Positions 8,367 to 16,552 of a DNA stretch of 38,090 nucleotides are shown piece after piece. This DNA comes from Patescibacteria group bacterium (GTDB lineage: Bacteria > Patescibacteriota > Minisyncoccia > Moranbacterales > UBA11712), in NCBI GenBank assembly GCA_030018805.1, contig JASEHL010000006.1, positions 1 to 38,090 on the forward strand, written 5' to 3'. Both the position numbers and the translations under genes were made by a program. Below the pieces are notes generated by a model. That model had not been told where the DNA came from. It did no database searches and was given only the letters and a program-made list of their open reading frames with translations. The first letter of the stretch is position 1. Every line of letters starts with the position of its first letter.

Positions 8367-10301
8367 TTGTCTCACAAGACATTATACATCAACGTTGACG
8401 AGGAAATAACCTCCATTATCGACCGGGTGCGAAAATCCGCCGCGAGCGAAATTATTATTGTCGCGCCCAAACAAACGATGCTTCTTCAGAGCCTCGTTAA
8501 CTTGAAATTGCTGAAAAAAGAAACCGATCGGCGCGGAAAAAAAATAATAATTGTAACGCAGGACAAAAACGGAAAGAAGCTGATTGAACAAGCGGGCATT
8601 TTGGTTCAGAAAAAATTCGACGACTCTGAACATGACGATCGGGAAGAGTATATCGCTGAAGAAAAGAAAATTCCCCGCCAAAACGAGAATATTCTCGATG
8701 ATATCGAAAATGAGGACAAGGAACCCGAAATAGGCTCCGACCGATATTTTGACGAACCTTTGCCGAAAAAAGAAGAAAAAGGCGCGCCGGACAATATCGG
8801 GCAGATTTCTTTCATCGAAAAGAAAACTCCCGAACGCGGACAAAAAAAATCATCCCAAAAACAAGGCTTAGGAAAGAAACTGGAGTCCAAAGAAAAAAAT
8901 GAAGGTCGCGTGCGCATGTCGGATATTATCGCCGGCCCAAAACAAAAAACAAAAAAATCGAAAAAATTTCCTTCAAAAAAGACGGAAAATGAAAAACGTC
9001 CCATGCCTCAAACTGACGGATTTTACAAGGGAGCAGCCTTTGGCGCGAAAGCGGATAAAAAAACAGACGTATTTTTCAGCGAAAATCCGGCAAACACCGC
9101 CGGAAAGTATCGGCGTGAAGAAAAGATAATGAAAACGGAAAGAGTTCGAGGAAAAATTTCCCGCTACTTCTTGTTTTTTTCAGTCGTTTTTCTGACGCTG
9201 GCGATTTTTGCGGGAGCCTATTTCTTTCTGCCCAGAGCCACGATAGTCGCCTACCTGAAAAATCAGGAAAAAGCTGTCTCATCAAATTTGGAAGCGAGTC
9301 TCGGCGCCGGCGGGGTCGATAGTGAAAAAAACGTCATTCCGGCCGCGCTTGAGCAAATCGTCGCGGAAAAAAAAGAAGAATTCTCCGCGAGTGGCAGCAA
9401 ATCCGGCGGCGGAAAAGCAGTGGGGAGCATCGTTGTTTACAACGAATTCAGCGCGGAAAACCAGCCATTGGTTGCAACGACTCGCTTTGAAACCGAAGAC
9501 GGAAAAATTTTTCGAATTACAAAAAATATAATTGTTCCGGGGATGACAAAAGTGGGAAGTGAAACAAAACCGGGAGCGATTGAAGCAGGAGTTGTGGCGG
9601 ACAAGCCCGGCGAAGAATACAATATTGATGCGTCGACGTTCAAAATACCCGGCTTCAAAGGCGGGCCCAAATACGAAAAATTCTATGCCAAATCGCCGAA
9701 AGCGATGTCTGGAGGAGCGAAAGGCGATTCAATGGCAATCACCGCTCAAGATATTGCCGAAGCCAAAGATAAATTGCTCGCCGAAGCCCAGAAAGAGGCT
9801 GTTTCTCAACTGGAAAAAGGCTTGCCGGCGGACAGAAGATATTTCAGCGATACGATAAAAACCGAAATAGTAAGCGCCGTTCCATCAGCAAACGCCGGCA
9901 CTCAAACTGAAAAATTTTTCTACACGATAAAAGTCAAGGCAAAAACTTTGTCATTCTCGGAGGAGGACGTCAAAAGCGCCATAAAAAACCAAATGGAAAA
10001 GGAGGGAGTGAAAGCGGAGTTTATAAATTTTGAAAAGCCGCTGAATTTTCTGCTCATTGAATCCGCGAAGGACGGTAATTCTCTGAAATTCGAAGTAAAA
10101 ACGGACGCGAAAACGGCCAGCGGAATAGACGTGGAAAATTTCAAAAAAGGTTCTTTGGGAAAAAATTCAGCCGAGCTTGAATCGTTCATAAAAAATTATC
10201 CTTCTATCCAGAAGGCGGACGTCAATTTCTGGCCGTTTTTCGTGACTCGAGTGCCGATGAACGAGAAAAGAGTGAAAATTGAAATAAAACAGGCCTCTTG
10301 A
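8367..10301 (+). CDS. CPR-type baseplate J-like single-pass membrane protein (conserved hypothetical)
   Basis: TTG start; N-terminal LYINVDEEITSIIDRVRK..IIIVAPKQTMLLQSLVNLKLL; charged linker; one TM (YFLFFSVVFLTLAIFAGAYFFL); C-terminal GSIVVYNEFSAENQPLVATTRFETEDGKIFRI. Confidence 0.65.
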   Translation: MSHKTLYINVDEEITSIIDRVRKSAASEIIIVAPKQTMLLQSLVNLKLLKKETDRRGKKIIIVTQDKNGKKLIEQAGILVQKKFDDSEHDDREEYIAEEKKIPRQNENILDDIENEDKEPEIGSDRYFDEPLPKKEEKGAPDNIGQISFIEKKTPERGQKKSSQKQGLGKKLESKEKNEGRVRMSDIIAGPKQKTKKSKKFPSKKTENEKRPMPQTDGFYKGAAFGAKADKKTDVFFSENPANTAGKYRREEKIMKTERVRGKISRYFLFFSVVFLTLAIFAGAYFFLPRATIVAYLKNQEKAVSSNLEASLGAGGVDSEKNVIPAALEQIVAEKKEEFSASGSKSGGGKAVGSIVVYNEFSAENQPLVATTRFETEDGKIFRITKNIIVPGMTKVGSETKPGAIEAGVVADKPGEEYNIDASTFKIPGFKGGPKYEKFYAKSPKAMSGGAKGDSMAITAQDIAEAKDKLLAEAQKEAVSQLEKGLPADRRYFSDTIKTEIVSAVPSANAGTQTEKFFYTIKVKAKTLSFSEEDVKSAIKNQMEKEGVKAEFINFEKPLNFLLIESAKDGNSLKFEVKTDAKTASGIDVENFKKGSLGKNSAELESFIKNYPSIQKADVNFWPFFVTRVPMNEKRVKIEIKQAS

Positions 10302-10324
10302 CAAAAAAACCGAGAAAATATAAG
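10298..10324 (+). promoter_or_regulatory. Candidate promoter (TTGACA, TATAAG) for the infA operon
   Basis: Consensus -35 overlapping the stop of the upstream gene; -10 at 10319 with a short 15-nt spacer, so the exact -10 is ambiguous. Confidence 0.4.
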
Positions 10325-10375
10325 ATTATAAAGGATAAAAAATAAAACTTGCCGCATCTCAAGAACTTGGAGTGA

Positions 10376-10426
10376 ATTGCCCCTTATACAAAGGCTAAAA
10401 GGCTGGGGCAGTTGCCTTTGTTTTTG
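10376..10426 (+). promoter_or_regulatory. Candidate attenuator / alternative-stem leader upstream of infA
   Basis: Interleaved complementary segments ATTGCCCC(10376)-ACAAAGGC(10388)-GGGGCAGT(10405)-GCCTTTGT(10414) followed by a T-tract. Confidence 0.5.
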
Positions 10427-10471
10427 TTTGTGGTTGTTCCATAAAGAAAGAGAGTTGAAATTTATTGAGGA

Positions 10472-10690
10472 ATGTCAAAAGATAAAGAAATCATAAAACT
10501 AAACGGCATCATCAAAGAAACGCTGCCCAGCACGACATTTCGGGTCGAGCTTGAAAACGGGCACGAAGTTTTGGCGCATATTTCGGGAAGAATGAGAGTG
10601 AATTATATCCGGCTTCTTCCCGGGGATCGGGTTCTTGTCGAGATGAGTCCCTATGACTTGACGAAGGGGAGAATAGTGCATCGGCTTTAA
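10472..10690 (+). CDS. infA: Translation initiation factor IF-1
   Basis: [63 protein letters not shown]. Confidence 0.97.
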   Translation: MSKDKEIIKLNGIIKETLPSTTFRVELENGHEVLAHISGRMRVNYIRLLPGDRVLVEMSPYDLTKGRIVHRL

Positions 10691-10751
10691 TTACACAACA
10701 CGGAACATGGAACACAAAACATTTTGCTCCATGCTCCATGCTCCATGTTTC
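10691..10751. repeat. Heptamer island ACACAAC|ACGGAAC|ATGGAAC|ACAAAAC-ATTTT-GCTCCAT x3|GTTTCAT
   Basis: Read directly; abuts rpmJ start codon. Confidence 0.85.
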
Positions 10752-10865
10752 ATGAAGGTAAGAGCGTCAGTCAAAAAAATTTGCCAAAAGTGCAAAATAG
10801 TCAAACGAAAAGGAAAACTTTTCGTGGTTTGTTCCGTTCCGAAACATAAGCAAAGACAAGGATAG
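10752..10865 (+). CDS. rpmJ: 50S ribosomal protein L36 (missing from ORF track)
   Basis: Translation [37 protein letters not shown]; zinc-type CxxC..C..H. Confidence 0.95.
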   Translation: MKVRASVKKICQKCKIVKRKGKLFVVCSVPKHKQRQG

Positions 10866-10869
10866 TTTT

Positions 10870-10937
10870 CACATAACATGGAACATGGAACACATAACAC
10901 AAGTTTTGCTCCATGCTCCATGCTCCATGCACCATGG
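10870..10937. repeat. Heptamer island ACATAAC|ATGGAAC|ATGGAAC|ACATAAC-ACAAGTTTT-GCTCCAT x3|GCACCAT
   Basis: Read directly; runs into the rpsM start codon. Confidence 0.85.
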
Positions 10938-11323
10938 CACGGATTGCCGGAGTAAATATCCCCGACGACAAAAGAATAGAAATCGCCCTCACCTACATTT
11001 ACGGAATCGGGCGACCCAGAAGCAAGCAGATACTTGCGGCTTTAAAGCTGGGTCAAAATATCCGAACAAAAGCCATGAGCGAAGCGGATATCAACAAGCT
11101 CAAAGACTATATTGAAAAGAATTTTACGATTGAAGGAGAACTCAAACACCAAAAACATTCAAATATCAAACGCCTGAAAGACATCGGATGTTATAGGGGC
11201 GTTCGCCATGCTAAGGGCCTAACGGTGCGTGGTCAAAAAACCAAAACCAATACCCGAACGGTGCGGGGAAACGTCAGAAAAACTATGGGGAGCGGAAGAA
11301 AACCAGCAGCGGAAAAGACGTAA
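10934..11323 (+). CDS. rpsM: 30S ribosomal protein S13
   Basis: MARIAGVNIPDDKRIEIALTYIYGIGRPRSKQIL...GCYRGVRHAKGLTVRGQKTKTNTRTVRG. Confidence 0.97.
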   Translation: MARIAGVNIPDDKRIEIALTYIYGIGRPRSKQILAALKLGQNIRTKAMSEADINKLKDYIEKNFTIEGELKHQKHSNIKRLKDIGCYRGVRHAKGLTVRGQKTKTNTRTVRGNVRKTMGSGRKPAAEKT

Positions 11324-11326
11324 TTT

Positions 11327-11368
11327 GGTATTTGGTATATAGTATTTAGTATTTTGTATATATTATGG
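11327..11368. repeat. Heptamer array GGTATTT|GGTATAT|AGTATTT|AGTATTT|TGTATAT|ATTATGG
   Basis: Read directly; GGTATTT is the reverse complement of AAATACC in the GT4-internal array; last unit contains rpsK ATG. Confidence 0.85.
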
Positions 11369-11904
11369 CGGAAGAAAAGGCTAAAAAAGAGGATATAGAA
11401 TCACAAAAGCCTGACCAAAAATCAGAAGTTATTGTTGATGAGAAAAAAACAGCGAAACCTGAAGTTAAAGCAGAAGAAACGAAAAAAGAAGATAAAAAGA
11501 TAGAAAAGAACGAAGAAAAACCGGCCGCGAAGAAAAAAACAAAAAAAAATCGCCGGCAAGTTCTTAGAGGGCAGGCGCATGTTCAATGCACATACAACAA
11601 TACCATAGTCGCCTTTTCCGATCTTGGCGGAAAAATACTGGCTTGGTGCAGCGCCGGTTCACTGGGTTTCAAAGGCGCGAAAAAAGCTACGCCGTACGCC
11701 GCGACTCAAATCGTGAGTGCGGCCGCGGAAAAGGTGGCAAAATACGGTCTCAAAGAAATCGAAGTTTATATAAAAGGGGTTGGTTCCGGAAGGGAGGCGT
11801 CAATCCGCGCGCTTGCCAACAATGATTTTGAAATAACGTCCATCAAGGATATAACGCCGATTCCACACAACGGCTGTCGGCCGAAAAAGCCCCGAAGAGT
11901 GTAG
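11365..11904 (+). CDS. rpsK: 30S ribosomal protein S11 with about 55-aa charged N-terminal extension
   Basis: GQAHVQCTYNNTIVAFSDLGGKILAWCSAGSLGFKGAKKATPYAA...HNGCRPKKPRRV. Confidence 0.97.
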   Translation: MAEEKAKKEDIESQKPDQKSEVIVDEKKTAKPEVKAEETKKEDKKIEKNEEKPAAKKKTKKNRRQVLRGQAHVQCTYNNTIVAFSDLGGKILAWCSAGSLGFKGAKKATPYAATQIVSAAAEKVAKYGLKEIEVYIKGVGSGREASIRALANNDFEITSIKDITPIPHNGCRPKKPRRV

Positions 11905-11962
11905 CGCCGATAGTCGCGAATGGCAAAAAACGTCGGGCTAAAATTCGCATGAATTCGCGTAT

Positions 11963-12595
11963 ATGAGCAGAATGCTTACTCCAAAATGCAAACTTTGTCG
12001 AAGGGCGGGCGAAAAGCTCTTCCTCAAAGGCGACCGTTGCGGCACACCGAAATGTGCCATGATTCGCCGCGCCTATCCGCCCGGCAGGCACGGCTCAAAA
12101 AGAAGGCGAGCGGGATCAGAATTTGGTCAGCAACTTGCGGTTAAGCAGAAAATCAAAAGAGTTTATGGAATCCTGGAAAAGCAATTCAAAAAATATTATC
12201 AGGAAGCGAAAGGAAAGACAGGGGTGACCGGGGATCTTTTGATACAAAAACTTGAATCAAGACTCGACAATGTCATGTATAGATCCGGTTTTGCCTCGAA
12301 TCGCGTTCAAGCTAGACAACTCGTCAGACACTCTCATTTTTCCGTGAACGGAAAAAGGATGAACATCCCTTCCTATGAAGTGAAAACGGGAGATGAAATT
12401 CAATTAAAAGAGGGAAAACAAGGAAAAGAATATTATAAAAGAATAGCCGAAGCCCTTTCTGAAAAAAAAGATGTCCCCAACTGGCTGGAATTGGATACTG
12501 GAAAAAAATCGGTCAAGATGAAGGCGAAACCGTCCAAAGACGATTTCGCGGTGAACGCCGACATTCAGATGGTAATCGAATATTATTCTCGATAA
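11963..12595 (+). CDS. rpsD: 30S ribosomal protein S4 (zinc C+ form)
   Basis: CKLCRRAGEKLFLKGDRCGTPKC; LESRLDNVMYRSGFASNRVQARQLVRHSHFSVNGKRMNIPSY. Confidence 0.97.
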   Translation: MSRMLTPKCKLCRRAGEKLFLKGDRCGTPKCAMIRRAYPPGRHGSKRRRAGSEFGQQLAVKQKIKRVYGILEKQFKKYYQEAKGKTGVTGDLLIQKLESRLDNVMYRSGFASNRVQARQLVRHSHFSVNGKRMNIPSYEVKTGDEIQLKEGKQGKEYYKRIAEALSEKKDVPNWLELDTGKKSVKMKAKPSKDDFAVNADIQMVIEYYSR

Positions 12596-12618
12596 TTTAA
12601 TTTTTTAAAATAAAAGAT

Positions 12619-13587
12619 ATGATAAAAGTCACTTTGCCAAAAAATCCGAAATTTATCCAATTGGGAGAAAATTCCGGCAAAATCGAGATAGCGAATTGCT
12701 ATCCGGGATACGGAACAACCCTCGGAAACGCCTTGCGGAGAATTCTTCTCTCGTCGCTGACCGGAGCAGCGGTCACGTCAGTGAAGATAAAGGGGATAAC
12801 CCACGAATTCTCCACGATCCCGGGAGTTCTGGAAGATGTCATTCAAATAATCCTCAATCTTAAAAAGGTTAGATTTCGAATGCACAAGGACGAGCCGGTG
12901 AAGCTCACGCTCAAAGAAAGCGGAGCGAAAAAAATAACGGCTGCCCAGATCCAGTGTCCGGCTGATGTTGAATTGGTCAACAAAGAAGCGCCGATCGCGA
13001 CTATAACTGACAAAAAAGGTGAAATCGAAATGGAAATTGAAGTGCAAAAAGGACTCGGATATATTCCGGTTGAACAACAGGAACGCGATAAAAAAGAGAT
13101 CGGTCTTATCGCGATTGACGCGATTTATACGCCGATAAAAAGGGTGAATTATGCGATTGAAAATATGCGTGTCGGAAAAAGAACGGACTACGACAAAATT
13201 ACGCTGGAAATTGAAACGGACGGAACTGTCACGGCAAAAGAGGCTTTTCAGGAAGCGGTGAAAATCGCCATTTCGCAATACGAAGCCATTTCCGATTTCG
13301 AAGAAGAGGTGGTTGAAACGGAAGAAGAGGCGGCGAAAGAAGGCGGATTAGATAAGGAGGATGCTGCGGCGCCCAAAGGCGTGAAAGATGAAAATCATGA
13401 AAAGGATGCGTATTTGCCTGTTTTTTCCACGAGAACGAGTAATGTTCTCGAAAAAAACAACATCAAAGCGATGAAGGATCTGCTTGCTCTTAGCGAAGAC
13501 GAATTGAAAAAATTGGAAGGGATGGGAGATAAGGGCATAAAAGAAATAAGAAAAGCGATAGGGAATTTAGGTTTGACGTTGAAATAA
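12619..13587 (+). CDS. rpoA: DNA-directed RNA polymerase subunit alpha
   Basis: CYPGYGTTLGNALRRILLSSLTGAAVTSVKIKGITHEFSTIPGVLEDV...; alpha-CTD after acidic linker. Confidence 0.97.
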   Translation: MIKVTLPKNPKFIQLGENSGKIEIANCYPGYGTTLGNALRRILLSSLTGAAVTSVKIKGITHEFSTIPGVLEDVIQIILNLKKVRFRMHKDEPVKLTLKESGAKKITAAQIQCPADVELVNKEAPIATITDKKGEIEMEIEVQKGLGYIPVEQQERDKKEIGLIAIDAIYTPIKRVNYAIENMRVGKRTDYDKITLEIETDGTVTAKEAFQEAVKIAISQYEAISDFEEEVVETEEEAAKEGGLDKEDAAAPKGVKDENHEKDAYLPVFSTRTSNVLEKNNIKAMKDLLALSEDELKKLEGMGDKGIKEIRKAIGNLGLTLK

Positions 13588-13961
13588 TGAAACATCTGAA
13601 AAAAGGCAGAAAATTCAGCCGGGAAAAAAAACAGCGGGAAGCATTGTTGAAAATTATGTTGGGTGATTTTCTGATGAAAGGGAAAATCCGAACAACCGAA
13701 GCCAAGGCCAAAGAGATCAAAATAAAAATGGAAGGAATTATCAGCGAGGCGAAAAAAAAGCTGTCCAGCAACAAAAACGCCAGTCTGTTTTGCATGAGAA
13801 ATCTGAAAGCAAAATTGCCTCAAAACATAACCGCGGACAAATTGAAAAATATTGCTCAGAAATATTCAAAGCGAAGGGGCGGCTACGTGAGAATCATTAA
13901 GCTCGGACAAAGAAAATCCGACGGAGCCAAATCAGCAGTGATCGAAATGCTAAAGGAATAA
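13587..13961 (+). CDS. rplQ: 50S ribosomal protein L17
   Basis: MKHLKKGRKFSREKKQREALLKIMLGDFLMKGKIRTTEAKAKEIK; start overlaps rpoA stop. Confidence 0.95.
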   Translation: MKHLKKGRKFSREKKQREALLKIMLGDFLMKGKIRTTEAKAKEIKIKMEGIISEAKKKLSSNKNASLFCMRNLKAKLPQNITADKLKNIAQKYSKRRGGYVRIIKLGQRKSDGAKSAVIEMLKE

Positions 13962-13965
13962 ACAT

Positions 13966-14379
13966 ATGAACTCGAAACGCCAGCAGGCGACAAAAAGCTA
14001 TTACTTGCTTGATTGCCGGGAAAAAAATATGGGAAGGCTCGCGACGCGGGCCGCCTTCCTTTTGCAAGGAAAAAACAAAACGGGATATCAACCGAATGTC
14101 GACGCGGAGCATTTCGTCGTGATGATAAATTGCAAAGAAGCACGATTTTCAGGAAATAAAGGACAGAAGAAGCTCTATCACCGATTTTCCGGGTATCCTG
14201 GGGGAATTTCAACTCGAAAGCTTGATGATATCCTCCAATCTAATCCTGAAAAGGTAGTGAAAGAAGCCGTCTATGGAATGCTCCCGAAAAATAATTTGCG
14301 AAACAAGAGAATGAAAAGGCTGCTTGTTTTCGAAAATTCCGAACACGGATTGAAAGTTGAATTTGATAAGAAAAGTTAA
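13966..14379 (+). CDS. rplM: 50S ribosomal protein L13
   Basis: YLLDCREKNMGRLATRAAFLLQGKNK...YHRFSGYPGGISTRKLDDILQSNPEKVVKEAVYGMLPKNNLRNKRMKRL. Confidence 0.96.
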   Translation: MNSKRQQATKSYYLLDCREKNMGRLATRAAFLLQGKNKTGYQPNVDAEHFVVMINCKEARFSGNKGQKKLYHRFSGYPGGISTRKLDDILQSNPEKVVKEAVYGMLPKNNLRNKRMKRLLVFENSEHGLKVEFDKKS

Positions 14380-14388
14380 AAATATTTT

Positions 14389-14862
14389 ATGGCTGCTAAA
14401 AAGATATCAAAAAAAGAGAAGATTGAAAAGGAAGCGAAAACCGGCGCAGGAAGCAAGAAAAAATATTATTCCGGAGTCGGCCGGCGTAAAACTTCCGTGG
14501 CGCGGGTAAGGCTTTTCGAAGAAAGCAAGGAGGCTTCTTCCGTTGAAAATATAACCGTCAACGGAAAAAAGCTCGAGGATTATTTTCCTTTGGCTGAACT
14601 TCAGGATATGATAGCAGCGCCGCTCAAGGCGGCGGGTGAAAAATCAAACTTCAGTGTTTCGGTGAAAGCGGCAGGCGGAGGAATTCGCGGACAAGCGGAG
14701 GCGATAAGACTGGGAATCGCCCGTTCCATTGTCGAATATGATGAAAGTTTGCGAAAAAGTCTGCGGGACGCGGGTTATCTCACGCGCGACAGCCGAATAG
14801 TGGAACGCAAAAAAGCAGGACTCAAAAAAGCCAGACGCGCCCCGCAATGGCAAAAGCGATAG
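14389..14862 (+). CDS. rpsI: 30S ribosomal protein S9
   Basis: YYSGVGRRKTSVARVRLF...GGGIRGQAEAIRLGIARSIVEYDESLRKSLRDAGYLTRDSRIVERKKAGLKKARRAPQWQKR. Confidence 0.97.
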   Translation: MAAKKISKKEKIEKEAKTGAGSKKKYYSGVGRRKTSVARVRLFEESKEASSVENITVNGKKLEDYFPLAELQDMIAAPLKAAGEKSNFSVSVKAAGGGIRGQAEAIRLGIARSIVEYDESLRKSLRDAGYLTRDSRIVERKKAGLKKARRAPQWQKR

Positions 14863-14875
14863 CTTTTGCGTTGAT

Positions 14876-16333
14876 TTACCCGAAAATCCCTGTTTTTTCC
14901 GGAAGAATAAAGTAGAAAATTTTTTGACCTTCTTTCGTGTCTTTCAAAAAATAATAATATCCGTTCCCGATGTCGTAAGTTGCCGGAAAAGATTCAAGAT
15001 TGTTTTCATAAACATCCAAGCCTATCCGGCGATCCCGCGAATCAAGCTCAATCAGCTTGATTTTTTTGTTCTGGGAAAAGAAAATATGCTCATAGTCACG
15101 GAACCAAAAAACATTGTCAATGAGCGAGGAAACCCGAATCATGTTTTGGATTTCATTTTCCTCGCGGAAAGGCTGAACTTCCCATTTTCGCAGATACGCG
15201 ACTGAAATTTCATTAGCGGTCCAAAAAAGAAGCTTTTTTCCATCGTCGGAAAATTGAGCGCCCTGTACGCCATCGCTGATTTTTCGGAAAATATTTTCAA
15301 TTCCATCGTTATGAAGAAACAGCTCTCCGTTTTCAGAAATGAGAAATTGCCGGCTGTCGTCATAAACAATCAGTCTCGCGTTCTTTCCGGCGTCGCTTTC
15401 AGAAAATTGACTGCTGTTGACCTGCGAAACACCGCCGCCGTCAAGGTCGCTTTTGAACAAAATATTGTTGCTTTGGATGAAATAAATTGAATTCTGGGAA
15501 ATATCATAAGACTTGACCTCCGGAACAACAAGTTGGACCGAATTGTCGTTAAGGTTTACCCAAAAAAGCCCGCCTTTGCCTTCTCTTTCATCCCTTGCCA
15601 GAAAATAAATAACATCCTTTTCTTGCGGGCTCCAGCGGGCTTTCTGAATAGATGAGAGTTTTGTGATGTCAGAGACAAACACCGGATCGATAGCCTCTGT
15701 CGCGCTGGCCACAAGGTAATCAGATTTTAAGTTTCTTGTTACGGGAGAGAGTACCAGGTCTTCCTTGTAGTTCCATTCCAGGTTTTCGAGCTTATTTTCC
15801 GAAAAAGAGATGTTATTTGCGAAAAATATCTCCCGAACTTCGTTTTTCTTGAAATCAGTGGCCAAGAGCGAAATTTCTTTTTCCGATTTCCGAACAAAAG
15901 CTATTTTCTTCCCGAAGGGGGAAGGAAAGAATCGAAAAACATTTTGGCTTTCTACCGCGCTCATCTTCGGATCTCGGGGAACCAGAACAACGCTCCAGAA
16001 TTCTGTTGAAAGTCCGCTGTGCACCTCGATCTGCTTCTCCCAGCCCTGATATCCTTCCGCCTCGACCCGGATTTGGTATGTTCCGGGTTTGATTCCATTG
16101 AGAGTAATCGAATTGTTTATTATATCAAGACTTTTCGAGGCTTGCTCCTGATTGTTGATGAAAACTTTCACGTCTCCCGGAATAGTTTTCAAGGTAATCG
16201 ATCCGCTATAGACAAAAATGCCCCGTTTTTGGTCAAAACGATATCCCTTTGAATGCATGATGACCAGTGGAGTCGACACTAAAAACAAAACAAAAACCAG
16301 CCAAAAGAATATTTTGCGATAAATTTTATTCAT
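14876..16333 (-). CDS. PEGA-domain protein with C-terminal beta-propeller-like (TolB/WD-like) region
   Basis: TM at N-terminus; SITLKTIPGDVKVFINNQEQASKSLDIINNSITLNGIKPGTYQIRVEAEGYQGWEKQIEV is a PEGA domain; repeated FSDDGKKLLFWTANEISVAYL blades. Confidence 0.8.
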   Translation of the reverse strand: MNKIYRKIFFWLVFVLFLVSTPLVIMHSKGYRFDQKRGIFVYSGSITLKTIPGDVKVFINNQEQASKSLDIINNSITLNGIKPGTYQIRVEAEGYQGWEKQIEVHSGLSTEFWSVVLVPRDPKMSAVESQNVFRFFPSPFGKKIAFVRKSEKEISLLATDFKKNEVREIFFANNISFSENKLENLEWNYKEDLVLSPVTRNLKSDYLVASATEAIDPVFVSDITKLSSIQKARWSPQEKDVIYFLARDEREGKGGLFWVNLNDNSVQLVVPEVKSYDISQNSIYFIQSNNILFKSDLDGGGVSQVNSSQFSESDAGKNARLIVYDDSRQFLISENGELFLHNDGIENIFRKISDGVQGAQFSDDGKKLLFWTANEISVAYLRKWEVQPFREENEIQNMIRVSSLIDNVFWFRDYEHIFFSQNKKIKLIELDSRDRRIGLDVYENNLESFPATYDIGNGYYYFLKDTKEGQKIFYFILPEKTGIFG

Positions 16334-16473
16334 GATTCAGACGACTATCGAGATTTCTTTCTGCAGGTATGATATTTCAATTGACCGGTTTTGTCTAATA
16401 TTCGCTCCCTGCCAATGTCAGTCATTATTCGTGGATTATTCTGAAAATAAACGCGAAAAATCAGCGCGCTGCA

Positions 16474-16506
16474 AACCAAAAAACCGGGCATTGCCGGTTT
16501 TTGGTT
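16474..16506. terminator. Strong hairpin AACCAAAAAACCGG-gcattg-CCGGTTTTTGGTT
   Basis: Perfect/near-perfect inverted repeat downstream of the minus-strand gene 16553..17206. Confidence 0.75.
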
Positions 16507-16552
16507 CTTATAAACAAAATGTGCAGTTTCTGTTTTTTATAGTGAAGATGAA

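Noticed and set aside
10691-10937. CRISPR-like array in the infA-rpsM spacers
   Set aside because: Units are 7 nt with no spacers of constant size and no cas genes in the window; better described as heptamer repeat islands.
10885-11115. Plus-strand ORFs starting in the heptamer island upstream of rpsM
   Set aside because: Created by ATGs in the GCTCCATG units; the frame overlaps rpsM without any conserved product.
12778-13278. 166-aa minus-strand ORF
   Set aside because: Antisense to rpoA; shadow ORF.
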